NCBI GenBank assembly: GCA_029204225.1
Contig: CM055102.1
Coordinates: 49,953,260 to 50,017,259, forward strand
From: Diphasiastrum complanatum
Lineage: Eukaryota > Streptophyta > Lycopodiopsida > Lycopodiales > Lycopodiaceae
Direction of reading: 5' to 3'
DNA length: 64,000 nt
Under the pieces are notes generated by a model, which saw only the letters and a list, made by a program, of their open reading frames with translations, was not told where the DNA came from and made no database searches. The translations under genes and the position numbers were made by a program. Positions 1-11,141 of this stretch are shown here, in pieces. Within the stretch, counting starts at the first letter, position 1, and each line of letters starts with the position of its first letter.

Positions 1-1026
1 ACAACTGTTAGGGCACACTGTTAGGGAAGAACAACAATTACTATGAAGGAGATCATTCCATAGACTTACAAACATAACATTACAAAGGTCAGATAATGAA
101 GGGACCCAAGTACACTTTGTTAGTAAGCAACTGGCAAAGCAGGTCAACAGGCAATTCACAGATTGCTAGAAGCCTAGAAGGTACTTAGTTGAAATTCTTT
201 TTATGCTATTAAGTAATCCATATTATTAGAAGAGAAATCTTGAAGTTGCAAAGAATTTCAGATTTGTGATCGGGCAAAGAGTTTCAATTTTGTGGCTCCC
301 TTTTTGATGTTTACATTTAGGCAAGTTTCTATAAATTAATACAACATGGGATGGTCTTGTGGTTAAGTGCTATTTAGGAAACATATTATCTTTTTCTTTC
401 ATGTGGATAGTAGACACTTATTTCAAGATCATTTCGTCTCCAACAATTTGGACTTAAAAAGGGCAAGGAAAATATTGACTCTACAAGTGGAAGATTATTT
501 AAGCTTGGCATGTTTCAAAGAAAATTTGAATTTAAATTTTGACAAAGCAATAATTTATTATTTGTTTATCTCAAATTCTGTATAGCTCTAAAGTGTGGTA
601 AGTGGAGTGTTATAATAAGTCCCTTTGCACCAAATCACAAGTTCTACCTATGTCAACACACGGTGTGTTATGACACTCATACAAAACTTCACGCTTAATA
701 GTACCATCATGTCACACATATGTATTTCCATCTATCAAAGGTCCATTTTTTATGAAAATTTTCTATTTGTTTATTCTTCTTACTATTTTGTTGTTGCACA
801 TTATACATGTTTCTAGTTCTTGACATAAATGAACAACGTACGATTCTATCTTACAAGGTCATTTTAATAGAAGGTAAAGAGTGATACAAAGTTTTATAAT
901 AAAGGAAAGTTAATTAATTTGCTATTTGCTGAAAAAAAATCAACCACCTAATTAGTAGCTTAATATATCAGATCTTATAATGAATTCCCACATGGCCTTA
1001 CGACCTCTTATATTAGGTTGATTGCT
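1..1026. other. No recognisable gene
   Basis: AT-rich sequence with only short unsupported reading frames on both strands. I see no retrotransposon protein motif, splice-bounded exon or RNA gene. It ends where similarity to the downstream LTR at 3111-3765 begins. Confidence 0.5.
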
Positions 1027-1309
1027 GTCAAAATTGAATCTCATTCTATTTTGCTTGTAGTTGTATTCTCTCTCTAACTTGAGATTGGTGTCTTCTTCAT
1101 ACATTATTTTTCTTGTGTACTTTCCCTCTTTGTTAGGAATTAATGTAGCTTTGATTTGTAGCATTCTAGATTGTGCTCTAGCCTCAAATCTGTTCGTAGA
1201 TTGTAGTATTACTCTGCAAGTGATCTGTGTGCCACCATAAAGCATGGTAAAGATCATTCACACTTTTGTTGTGGTTCCCCACACGTGTGAAGTTTCTGGA
1301 TTTTTCACA
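1027..1309 (+). repeat. E1 5' LTR remnant
   Basis: It matches 3512-3762 closely, with shared long stretches around the text gtagcattctagattgtgctctagcc. It ends in CA at 1308-1309, directly before the primer-binding site. The LTR beginning is missing. CACACGTGTG lies at 1280-1289, about 20 bp from the LTR end. Confidence 0.8.
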
Positions 1310-1330
1310 TGGTATCAGAGCCATACCATG
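1308..1330 (+). promoter_or_regulatory. E1 tRNA-Met primer-binding site inside a perfect hairpin
   Basis: TGGTATCAGAGC at 1310-1321 is the standard plant Copia site complementary to the 3' end of initiator tRNA-Met. It begins directly after the LTR-terminal CA. The surrounding bases form a perfect 8-bp stem, CATGGTAT (1308-1315) pairing with ATACCATG (1323-1330), with loop CAGAGCC. E12 has the identical 23 bp. Whether the stem forms in the RNA is an inference. Confidence 0.85.
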
Positions 1331-1487
1331 CTTTGAATGCTACTAACATCAGATGTATGATGAATTTTGTGACAGTTCAAGCTAGGAAGCTATTTACTTT
1401 CATGTTGTCTAGTTTTGAACAGTTTTTGGATGAATGAGGATAGAACTGATATTTTCAGGTCGAATATAGGTTGTACGGAATTCTGAC

Positions 1488-1505
1488 TTTTCACACGTGT
1501 GAAAA
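1488..1505. promoter_or_regulatory. 18-bp perfect palindrome in the E1 leader
   Basis: TTTTCACACGTGTGAAAA is a perfect inverted repeat around a CACGTG core, located 167 bp after the primer-binding site. The same 18-mer is at 54093-54110 in the E12 leader, and the central 10-mer recurs in many LTRs of the window. A CACGTG core is the G-box/E-box bound by plant bZIP and bHLH factors; a role here is inference. Confidence 0.6.
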
Positions 1506-2462
1506 GTAGAGTACTTCATTTCATTCTATTTCCTTAATGTTAGATCCAAAGATAGTGATATTATAGCTTGTTGGAAAGCTAGAAGAGTCTACTTTCCATT
1601 GCAATCAGTTTCAGATCAATCTGATGACCCTAGTAGGAGTTATTAGCTCTTAAAGGAGGGTAGGAAGTGACCCAAAAACCGAGTGAACACTGTTTGGTTT
1701 GATCATTTTGATTGCATGTTTCATCATTCACAGTTTGTGTAGTCAATCAAAGGTAGAATTGGATAACTCAAGATGCTATTGTCATAGTCACATCATTTCA
1801 CACAAAAGGTTGTGTTTGAGCTGCATGTGTATTTCTAGAGTGTTTTTCATTCATTTGAAACTCATGGGAAAATTTGACATCTTACTTGTAAGTGCTTCAT
1901 CAAAAGATAGAGGCTAAATCCAAATTCAAAGTGATTGATTTTCTATTGTGAGCAAGAACTTGCATAATTGTTGCAAGTTTTTGCATAGGATTTGGTAGAA
2001 TACCCAATTGTTTTTGGTTCCAACACATTCAAATCCATTTTTTGAGTATACCAATTCAACAAACTTGAGATCTAGACAAAGTTTTGAGTCATTTAACACA
2101 CTGCTTCAAACAATTTGAGTATAGTCAATAGTGTTGTCTTTGAGCATTCCACACGTGCCAAAAGAAGAAAGAACCAAAATTTGTCTATACCCCAATTCAC
2201 TTTGAGAGGTTGATCTAGTTTGCATTGTATTGGTGGAATATTTGAGACTTATCTCAAATGAAGTTGCAAGATCCTACATAGGATTTGGTAGTTCACCCTC
2301 TAAAAATTCCTATAGTGAGAAGTGTAGCAACATTTAGTTTGTTATAAACAATCTCAAACATATTGTTGTCCATTTACAAGAAGTCTTCACATTCATGGCA
2401 TCTGTAAGAGATTTTCCCTTTGCAGCTAGTGAGAGAGCAAGTATGAGTTTAGTACTCATAGT

Positions 2463-2741
2463 TTGAAAAAAGGAGTTTTTTCATGTTTTGAGGAATATTG
2501 TGAACTTCTTTTGAGACTAAGTGAAACATCCAATGAGGACACTTACATCCTTAAGAAAGTATTTAGCCCCAATTTGATCAAGTTAGAGTATGGTTTCAAG
2601 ATTAGATCCATTTTGGATAGAGTTCTTAGTGTTTGGACGAATGAAGCTAGTGTGCTTAATCTTGAATGTTGCTCATGGTATAATTTTGATCCATATGATC
2701 TTTGTAATCATGATGAGGCTTTGAAGCCTCAGATTTTTTAG
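2463..2741 (+). CDS. E1 internal reading frame with a module shared with E9
   Basis: The open frame has 92 codons. Its segment around residues 10-40 (FEEYCELLLRLSETSNEDTY...) resembles the minus-strand E9 frame at 38403-39230 (ANCKLFMRVSESSSKDTY...), including the S-E-x-S-x-x-D-T-Y pattern and a following V-F-S. I do not recognise the family. No signal peptide, membrane segment or zinc motif is visible. The start is uncertain; the frame probably belongs to a longer decayed reading frame of a non-autonomous element. Its repetition in three places argues for real past coding. Confidence 0.4.
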   Translation: MKKGVFSCFEEYCELLLRLSETSNEDTYILKKVFSPNLIKLEYGFKIRSILDRVLSVWTNEASVLNLECCSWYNFDPYDLCNHDEALKPQIF

Positions 2742-3110
2742 ATTCTTATGTAACCATCCTCATGCAAGAGGACTTTGCAAACCCAGAATCTCCGTCAGGC
2801 ATGGGGGAGGCATATCGACATAGTGGTAGATTGGTGGAATATTTATATAAATGCAGGTAAACGATGCGCTCCCCGGATGAACTTCAACAACTTATTAATT
2901 ACTTATGCTCCACAGTGTCATTCAACACAGGGAAGTTCAAGACCTACACAAAGTCATTTGGAAGAGATTTCTATCAAAGAGATCTTATCGTGGATTTGGT
3001 AAGCATGCTGCTATGATGGATTCTTTGATCATCTTCACTTCAAATGCAAAGCAAAGAATCCACACACACAAAGGATATTCATCAACATCAGATAGATATA
3101 TTTTAAGGAG

Positions 3111-3765
3111 TGTGAAGAATTGTAAAACATATCTATCTTACATATGTTGATTTTGGGGGTTCTACCCATGTAAATTGATTGTACATATTCAAGGTGTGTG
3201 AATTGAGCACATATCCTTGTAGAATAGGGCGAGTTGGGTTAGGTAGATCAAGTTCCAATGACATGCATAAAGTCTAGTTGGTCTAGTATGACATGCAACA
3301 ATGTTATGTCTAGATTGACATGCATGTAGATTTACACATGGACATGGTCTAATATGACCTTGTAGAAACTCGAGCCATCATAAATGCATTGTGTCCTAAG
3401 TTTCCATTGTGACATGCAAGGCATGCAAATATAGTAATGGACACATGCATGTATATATGTACATATGGTTCTCATTCATTTCGTATGAGTAATCAAGCTT
3501 TGGTAAGGTCATAATGTCAAAATTGGATCTCATTCTATTTTGCTTGTAGTTCTATTCTCTCTCTAACTCAAGATTGGTGTGTTCTTCATACATGATTTTG
3601 CTTGTGTACTTTCCCTATTTGTGAGAAATTAATGTAGCTTTGATCTGTAGCATTCTAGATTGTGCTCTAGCCTCAGATCTGTTGGTAGATTGTAGTATTA
3701 CTCTGTAGGTGATCTGTGTCCCACCATAAAGCATGGTAAAGATCATTCACACTTTTGCTACTCCT
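3111..3765 (+). repeat. E1 3' LTR, truncated at its right end
   Basis: It starts TGTGAAGAATTG straight after the purine tract ttttaaggag (3101-3110). It contains many short inverted gcatgc/acatgc motifs typical of this LTR family. Similarity to the left LTR stops near 3765, about 45 bp before the expected CA end, where unrelated sequence containing ctatataaac begins. Confidence 0.75.
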
Positions 3766-5962
3766 ATATAAACAGGATGAACGAGAGAGATGAGTTGGTT
3801 AATGTTGTGTAGATGAGTTGATTGATTTCGGAGTCCGCTAGTAAGCGAAACCACTTGATGAGTTAGAATTCATAAGAGACAAAGATATTCTTGCAAAATA
3901 CTCTTGTGGTAACACGCTGTGTGGTATGCCAGACAATGCATAAAGATAATTGTGATAATACAAATGTTATTTTTGCAGCTATTGCTAAGTGTATAATCTT
4001 GAATGCCTTTATGCTTGTTACATTGAATGCATGAAAAACAATATTAGATAGGCAGTGACCATCTAGAGCTTGGAAGAGGATAGATCTTAGTTAGCAGTAG
4101 TGCCTGCAGCTGAGCTTGATGACCTATTTTATAGTAATGCACTAGCATCTTTTATTTGAAGGCTATCTATGAAGCTATCACATTAATGATTTAGCAAATC
4201 ATGGAGCAATTGGTTGAGATCCATACCATGAATGATGCAAAAAAAATTCTAGTATTTTCATTCCAAGTATATCATGGCAAGCTTCACATTCAAAAAACAT
4301 AAATCACATACATGAGATGAAGTGTGATAGAGAGAATGACGCAAGTCAAAATCACAAAAATTAGTTACCTCAAGCAAATGTGAAAATGAATGTATGATCG
4401 CTTCCTCAATAGATAAAGTGCAAGTACTTATAGTTTGCTCTTAGATGCAAGCAATTTGAATGTGTAATTCACTGCAACAAAAGATCAACCAAGTACATAC
4501 TAAAAAATGCATTAGTATCAAACACTATAATGGAAGTGGCAAGACATATATGAATTGTATATGTAACTCTGAAATGTGCTTAAACAAGTGTCGGGTTGAT
4601 AGGCCATGAACTTCAAACTCTAATCAGTTAAGGAGCATCATGTGAAAGAAAGCTTAGTGTAGTGTGATTTTCCAAAACCAAAAGAATCTGCCAAGTTTGA
4701 TACCTGTAGAAAGCAATTGACTACTCTTTTTGACAACTTCAGGATTATGCGCTTCCAAGGCAGAGTAGTCTTAACAAGTAAAGCAAGGGTAATTATAAAA
4801 ATTGGAAACATAGAATATAATTAACATAATTATGTCGAAGCAATGGCAAACTGGATGGAGAACAAACTATACATAGCTCATTCTCAGCGCGCACACACAC
4901 CGACTTTAATGGACCAACATGCCCATGGACAAAAAAGAAGCAAGAAATTCTATTTACCAGTATCTTCATTGACATGCGTTTCTATTGCCATGATCTTGAT
5001 TAACACCTTTTCTATTTAGCAAAATTTTCATTCACTTACGTTTCTACTTTCATTACCTTCAATATTGTTTCTTCTATTTGTCAATATCTTCATTGAAATT
5101 TCATGATCAAATGCTTGATAGATTCTAGTGTAATGGGTGACTACGCATAAATGAATAATAACACAAAACATAAAATGTATAATATGTCAACAAAGTACAA
5201 TAAGTAAATTTATAATACACCATGAAATGATGGCTTGTTTTAAGGCACTAGTTTGAACCTTGAACCCTATTCCAAGCATCTTGTATTTGAAAGCTATCTA
5301 TGAATGTTTTTGTTCATGGTCCAGATTAATGTTTCTGTGCATGATATATAAAAAAGTTGTGGAACATTTGAAGAGAAAGAAAAGATGTCGATAGAAAAAT
5401 AAGCTTCAATAGGAGATCAATAGAAAATCAACAACAATGAACCACCATATAATGTACCCCTCAAAATAGGTTGATAGTAATGCTTCTTTGAAACATAACA
5501 ACAAAAAAGATACCATTTGATGACTTCAATATCAATCATTCTTGTTTTTTAATCATAGAAAAGCTTAGATACGTAGTAGTTTCACTAAACTATAAAAACT
5601 ATAGCAATGGAATCTCTAAGTCAAGCTAATAATAGTACTGAAAATTATAAGTGGATTGTTCGAAGCCAAATCATGACAACAGTACTAGCTAGCACTTAAT
5701 GAAATGTTATCTTTGGAGAGCTAGTCTAGGTAACTATTGTTCAGTGGTTGCTGAATATTTTCAAGTCTCTCACCTTCTATTTGTGGTTCAACATGTTAAT
5801 TATGTCCCTTTAACAGAGGCTCAAGGGATTTCACATAAAGCAAGCCATGTTTAAGATGTTTAATACTTGGTTTGAGGAGTAGGAATTACTTCATTTTAAC
5901 TTAGGAAGTTAATTTGAGTAGCTAAGAAGTGTCTAACCCATTATACAACAGACCCACTGCCC
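3766..5962. other. No recognisable gene
   Basis: AT-rich intergenic sequence. Reading frames are short and lack known motifs. A TATA-like ctatataaac lies at the left edge (about 3770), but no supported transcript follows. Confidence 0.5.
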
Positions 5963-6148
5963 AAAAAGTATGGGGGAGGTATTCCTCACCTTGACATGAG
6001 AGAGGTGGGAAAGAGATGATCCAAGGGTAAAAAAAGTGGGATGCCATCATCTCACTAGGATGCATCCCACCCTCATCACCCTTGGATGCATTGGAGCCCA
6101 CCTCTGTCATGTTAGACAGAGGAAGGAATACGCTCCCCCAAAAAGTAT
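5963..6148. mobile_element. Foldback MITE, Mutator-like, with 9-bp target duplication
   Basis: The element is 5972-6139 (168 bp). Its ends are GGGGGAGGTATTCC on the left and the complement of GGGGGAGCGTATTCC on the right. Both arms continue pairing inward (ATGACAGAGGTGGG-like, ATCCAAGGGT, GTGGGATGC), so almost the whole element folds back on itself. It is flanked by the exact 9-mer AAAAAGTAT at 5963-5971 and 6140-6148. A 9-bp duplication is characteristic of Mutator-like transposons. It encodes no protein, so it would depend on a transposase elsewhere. The short frames on both strands here arise from the inverted repeat. Confidence 0.8.
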
Positions 6149-6539
6149 TCGTAATTGATGGGGCAACATATGTAGATCCAGCTGATCCGGATCACTCTTT
6201 TCAAGCAATGGGGGAGCATATTTCTGGGTCTGATGATACATCAATTAACATGACAATCTATTACAAGCAAAATTAGCAAGGAAGCAGAGTGAGAAGAAGG
6301 AGAGAGAGCATGCACTGATTAGGGGTTGGTTTCATCAATAAGAGATGCAAATCAAGCAATTTGAATGCACTAAACTCAATATTGATTTGATTTCAATCAC
6401 TTGATGAGTCATGTTGAGTGATGAGGACCAAACGTTTGTGCTTTCTCATGCATAGGAATCAAATTCGAGCTACCTCAAGTGATAAAAATGAAATTTGAAC
6501 CTTCTCAAGTTTAGGCGTCTATGTCCGATATGTGGGATT

Positions 6540-7042
6540 CAGAATAATTCCTAACATGGATAGCTGTTACTCTAGTGTGTAAGGTTATTAGTTACGCCAC
6601 ATCATTTCGGGCTTGGCCCACATTAATGCTAGGGTTTTTGTTATGGAGGGAAACCAAACTCATTCGTGAGTCAAGATCTGCTATATATAGTTGTACACTC
6701 ATGGGAAGAGACATATTCTCTCTCTCTTATCTCACTTAATGCTTATATATAAGTTCTCTTGGGTTCATCTATCCATTACTGCACTATATTTGTGATATCT
6801 TGCAATCTTGAGTGTAGAATGCTCAGTTTATGCTATTTTTGATCCACACGTGTGAAATATAGTAGCTTACTATTTTTTTATGGATATCAACTTCATAATA
6901 TCATATGTTTGATGTCTGATCAGATTCTTATTGAGTTTGCATCTCTTGCATTGAGTAGATGTTGATTTTTCTACATTGGCAACATTGGTAACTAAAGATC
7001 AGGTTATGAATTTGGATCTTAAATTATCTAAAATTATTCATA
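6540..7042 (+). repeat. E2 5' LTR remnant with TATA box
   Basis: Similarity with the E7 LTR runs from the pyrimidine-rich stretch near 6712 to about 6830 (ttctcttgggttcat, gatatcttgcaatcttg). A TATATATAG box is at about 6690 and CACACGTGTG at 6845-6854. The LTR should end at 7042, where the primer-binding site starts, but the terminal CA is mutated. The left limit is uncertain. Confidence 0.5.
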
Positions 7043-7054
7043 TGGTATCAAAGC
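7043..7054 (+). promoter_or_regulatory. E2 primer-binding site, one mismatch
   Basis: TGGTATCAAAGC differs by one base from the TGGTATCAGAGC of the other elements. The downstream leader (ttgtgttgcaggttatgaaaggatcagcc) matches the E7 leader, confirming the assignment. Confidence 0.65.
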
Positions 7055-7642
7055 TTGTGTTGCAGGTTATGAAAGGATCAGCCACATTCATCAAGGATTT
7101 TGAGGAGATATCAATGCTAGAGCATGCTAGATTGACTTCTTCTCAAAAATCGAGTTTTTTGCGTATGTAGATTGGATCTTTTGTAGGTCAAAACTCAATT
7201 TAGGTCAATGAGCTTGAGGAATTTTGAATTCATACCATACTTAGTGAATTAGCCTAATTTTTATGCTTTAGAAAGTTCTCACTTGAGGCTACAAGATTCT
7301 ATATCAAGTTTTTGGCAATTGCATGTAGAATTTGAAATATTCAATTTTTTGTGATTTTGTCAAAACCCTAATTTTGATTGGATCTCTATTTTGTGAGGTT
7401 ATTGAACTTTATTAGTGTGTGTTTCAAATCTTAGGAATTTTCAAGAGTCATTAGATTAAGGATAGATCATAGGTTGATCAAGATTTCTACATTCTATGTG
7501 TTCATTTGCTAGATATAAGTGCTAGAAGAGAATTGAGAAGTTCCATGTCTTTGTGATTTCTTTTTGGAAACATTTTTTGTATTTCAAAAGGGTGTTGTTT
7601 GCGTTGGAATAGGTTGAAAGAGAAGGATTAGGTCATTGCAAC

Positions 7643-8541
7643 ATGGCTACATCAAGTGGATACATGTTGGAAGGCAATGATAGGCTTACCTCAAGCAACT
7701 ATTCATTGTGGAAAGTGAGGATGTAATCATTCTTGAGATGAAAGATGTTTTGGATATTGTTGTAGGTTTGGAAGAGAGGCCATCAACACAACAAGAACAA
7801 TTGAGGTATGACAAGAGAGCTAAAAGAGCTCTACACATGATAAAGATGAATGTTACCAATGAACTTCTTAAGGAAGTTGGTAAGGGTACTTCATCAAAGG
7901 ATGTTTGTGATTCATTACAAAAGCTTTATGAATCCAAGTCTATTTCTAGAGTGTTGACTCTAAGAAAAAAAATCTTTCAAAGTTTGCAAAAGAATGAAGA
8001 GAGTCCAATTATTTTTGTTTTGAGAGTGGACTTTAATGATGAGTTAGCTTGCATTGATGAGAGCATTAAGGAAGGAGAGATTGTTCAAATTATTCTTAAT
8101 GGTTTTTTAGATGCTCATGCTAACATCGTACAAAGTCTTTCCATTCAAAGAACCTTTCCAAGTTTGATTGATCTTCAAGAGATCTTGATCAATGAAGAAT
8201 ATAGGCTTCAAGCAAGAGGTGGATCTACATCAACATCTCAAATTGGAGAGGAGGCTATGTTCATCAAGGGAAAAAAAAAAAGCAAGTGGTCTAAAGGACA
8301 AGATCAAGGGGAGGCTTCTTCAAATGGAAAAAAGAAAGATAGGTCAAAGCGAAAGTGCTTCTATTGTGGCATCAAAGGACACTTTGCAATTGAGTGCTAC
8401 AAGAAGAAGAGAGATCAAGGAGACAAGCAAGGTAATCTTACTCTTGATGAGGACGGTTTGGATGTTCAAGATGCAAATGATGATGCTTTTGTGATGTCTT
8501 CATGTGTGCTTGCTAATGATGGAGATCTAGATCAATGGTAG
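7643..8541 (+). pseudogene. E2 gag (UBN2/Retrotran_gag_2 type) with CCHC knuckle
   Basis: Gag packages element RNA in cytoplasmic particles. The ATG at 7643 begins MATSSGYMLEGNDRLTSS in one frame, which meets a TAA near 7724. The body continues in another frame (7708-8541), so the gene is frameshifted. The body shows the family signature (KRALHMIKMNVTNELLKEVG, LTLRKKIF, IVQIILNG), a Lys-rich linker and a CCHC knuckle CFYCGIKGHFAIEC near its C-terminus. A TGG-to-TAG change at 8539-8541 separates it from the protease. It is close in sequence to E6 and E7 Gag. Confidence 0.85.
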
Positions 8542-9213
8542 ATTGATAGTGGTGCAAGCTCACGCATGGCTTTTCACAAGGATTATTTCACTTCTTTGTT
8601 GGCATATGGAGATGACAAGAAGGTAATCTACACAGCCAATGATGGTGAGTGTGCAATCAAAGGGATTGACACAATTCCTATTTCTCTCTCTACAAATAGA
8701 AATGTTCATTTGAAGGATGTTTTGTTCATACCTTCCATTACCAAGAACTTACTTAGTGTGATTCAATTGCTAAGTAAAGGTTTCAAAGTTGAGTTTGATG
8801 GAGATGTTTGCATGATCAAAAGGAAGGATGTCTTGATTGCAAAAGGTAAAAGACAAGGGAAGTTGTTCAAACTAGAGTGTTATTGCTAACCAAGTTGGAT
8901 GTGTGGCAAGTTAGCAAATACCTATTCAAGAGGTTTGGCATAAAAGGATGGGGCATCATTGGAGGTAATGGCTAAGAAGCAAGTTGTGATTGGTCTTCCA
9001 AGATTCTTAAATAGCATCAATCATGTTTGTGAGTCTTGTGCTTTGTCAAAGTCACATAGACTACCCTATACTAGATCTACAAAGCCTTTTCAAGTTGTAC
9101 ATTCGGATATTCATGGAATTCCTACAAGTAGCAATAGTGGATCTAAGATGTATGTAACTTTCATTAATGATTTTAGTAGATTTTGTTGGATCTATCTACT
9201 GAAGAGCAAAGAT
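8542..9213 (+). pseudogene. E2 protease, pre-integrase and integrase start
   Basis: The protease active-site motif IDSGASS directly follows the stop that ends gag. The typical Copia region GECAIKG...DVLFIPSITKNLLSV follows to 8889. After a broken stretch, 8959-9213 reads the pre-integrase CESCALSKSHR motif and the first integrase Asp region (VVHSDIHG, then FINDFSRFCWIYLLKSKD). The integrase core, including the second Asp and the catalytic Glu, is missing because the sequence passes abruptly into RT at about 9213. Confidence 0.8.
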
Positions 9214-9760
9214 GGTAAGCATTCGGGTCATCATCTCTCTCATTACTCTTTACGGATGGGATCTATGGAAATTGGATATTACAAATGTTTTTTTGAATGG
9301 TGATCTTGAGGAGGAAGTGTACGTGAGCAAGAGCTACATTTCACCTACAAAGCCAAATCATGTGTGTCTTCTACAAAAGAGTTTCTATGGCCTTAAGCAA
9401 GCACCAAGAAGTTTGTATGCTAAGCTTAATACTTTTTTACTCTCTCAAGGCTTTTTTATGTGTGAGTCTGATCATTCACTTTATTATAGGTTTGCTAGAA
9501 ATGATGTTACCATTTTGCTAATCTATGTGGATGATATCACCTTGAGTGGGGGAGACAACCAAGATGTGGAGGATATCAAGAGTCTCAAGGAGTTTGAGGT
9601 GCATGATCTTGGTCATTTGCACTACGTTGTAGGAATAGAAGTGATTAGGACTTCTCAATTTACTTTCATTTGTCAAGAGAAGTATGCCAATTCTATTCTA
9701 GAAAGATTTCATATGGTAGATGCAAAGTCTTGTGATATACCTATTGTTATAAATCAATGA
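9214..9760 (+). pseudogene. E2 reverse transcriptase fragment
   Basis: This Copia RT palm fragment begins inside the domain (RVIISLITLYGWDLWKLDITNVFLNGDLEEEVY). It keeps LKQAPRSLYAKL and the catalytic YVDD motif in LLIYVDDITLSGG. It ends near SCDIPIVINQ, the usual SxDTPM position, so the RT tail and RNase H are gone. Its N-terminal part was lost in the same deletion that removed the integrase core. Confidence 0.85.
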
Positions 9761-11141
9761 TAAACTTAAGTATTATGGCTAATTAGTTACATTATTGTTG
9801 ATAGTTGTTACCACCTGTAATTAACTATAGGCTAGTTTGATAGTCAACTCCTAGGTGTTTCTCTCTCTTTATTTTAGGGTTCTTTGTACACAAGACATTT
9901 CAGTTTATGAGAGTGTGATGGTGTGTTCTTCCTCTTCCTTGTGGTGATTTCTTATGGTGAATGCGTGATAGTGCTTATCTGATTATGGTGAATGCTTGAT
10001 AGTGCTTATCTGATAGTCCCAGAGGCATAAGATCGGCCAGGGTAGCATCAGACAGATTGAAAATCAGTTGAGTGGGGAGATTTTTACAATACTTCCTAGC
10101 TTTTTGTGAGAGCCATTTGTGAGAGAGTTTTGCTAAGAAATCTCTCATTTGCAATAGACTGTCTAGTACTACCATTCACAGTTATGAGGCATTTAGGAAC
10201 TGAAAAACTATGATTTCATTGAGTTTTAGCCTACTTTTGTAATTTTGTGTGAAACTGGTGCAAGCAAGTAGGATAGGTCCAAAAAAATTTGTATTGTGCA
10301 TCATTTTCAATGAGAGTAGTGTTGGGCGGTAGCCAACTGCAAGGAGAGTTGGATTAGTAGCTCATTCCATAAAAAATCGTTGATTTTGGTGAAGATTTGA
10401 GTAAGAAACAACATTTTTGGGTGGAAAACAGTGTTTTGCAGGTCTGTTGGTTGTATTCTACTATTGAAAAGGTATAGGACAGGTCTGAAATGCCAGAAAA
10501 GGGTCCAAAATGCCGTTTTCTCAGTCCGAAACCACTAAATGCCCCCAAAATGCCATCAAAAGGTCCGAAACGCCTCCCTTGCGCGTCAAGTCTGTCTAAA
10601 AAGCTAGTGTATGGAAGTGTCTATGGGCAGTTGAGCAATTAGCATGCACCAACCGCATACTGCCATGTGTACCAAGAAAAGTCGGAGCTAATCTGGACCA
10701 TCCACATGTCCCAAATTGACTGAAGATTACACACTTCAAATTTTATTTCAGATTGAAGGGTCCCACAAGTGCCCCTAGTCATTGGGGCTGGCCCATTCTT
10801 TCTAAGGGCTCTGTCCACTATGTATTTTTGCAGGTAAGCATAAAACATAGTGATGTTTTGACCTAGCTGGAGACTGTTTTTGGGTGTCTTTTTATAAATG
10901 GGGAAGGTCCTTGCCTCAAAATCCTATTGGCTAATATGTACATTGATCCTATACATTCATCTTGGACCCAACTTAATCCAAGGGTCCACAAAAAGTACAT
11001 CAGAAATCACAAGATTCATGTGAGTCCAAAATTGGACCCAACTTAAAAAAGTTTAATACTAAGTTCTAACTTGAATTTGGGCCTCAAGTTTTATTTTAAT
11101 TACAAAAAGGCCCAAGTCTATTATTTCTATTTACATTTAAC
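9761..11141. other. No recognisable gene; short tandem repeat inside
   Basis: No coding motif is visible. A 31-bp unit (ttatggtgaatgcgtgatag...) is tandemly repeated at 9952-9982 and 9983-10013 with one difference. Around 10500-10575 short phrases such as 'aaatgcc' and 'tccgaaa' recur. The stretch at 9790-9950 has a pyrimidine-rich run and could be an unassigned LTR end, but I cannot prove it. Confidence 0.45.

Larger units (their letters stand above)
1027..3765 (+). mobile_element. E1: short non-autonomous LTR retrotransposon, truncated at both ends
   Basis: Two copies of one LTR lie in direct orientation at 1027-1309 and 3111-3765. A primer-binding site follows the first and a purine tract (ttttaaggag) precedes the second. 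The internal part is only about 1.8 kb and has no gag, protease, integrase, RT or RNase H motif. It holds one short reading frame (2463-2741) related to a module in E9. Both outer LTR ends are lost: the left copy starts inside the LTR, and the right copy stops about 45 bp before the LTR end. No target duplication can therefore be tested. The LTR belongs to the same family as that of E12. Confidence 0.75.
6540..9760 (+). mobile_element. E2: decayed Ty1/Copia element, LTR remnant to RT
   Basis: Order: promoter/LTR remnant, altered primer-binding site (7043-7054), leader, Gag with CCHC knuckle, protease, pre-integrase zinc region, start of integrase, then a jump into RT. The RT stops at 9760 and neither RNase H nor a 3' LTR is recognisable. 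It carries several disabling changes, and the integrase catalytic core to the N-terminal RT is deleted. Gag, knuckle and tail (DGLDVQDAND) match E7, so both are one family. The left boundary is not resolved. Confidence 0.8.

Noticed and set aside
5922-6276. Overlapping small frames on both strands around 6.0-6.2 kb
   Set aside because: They arise from the inverted repeat of the MITE.
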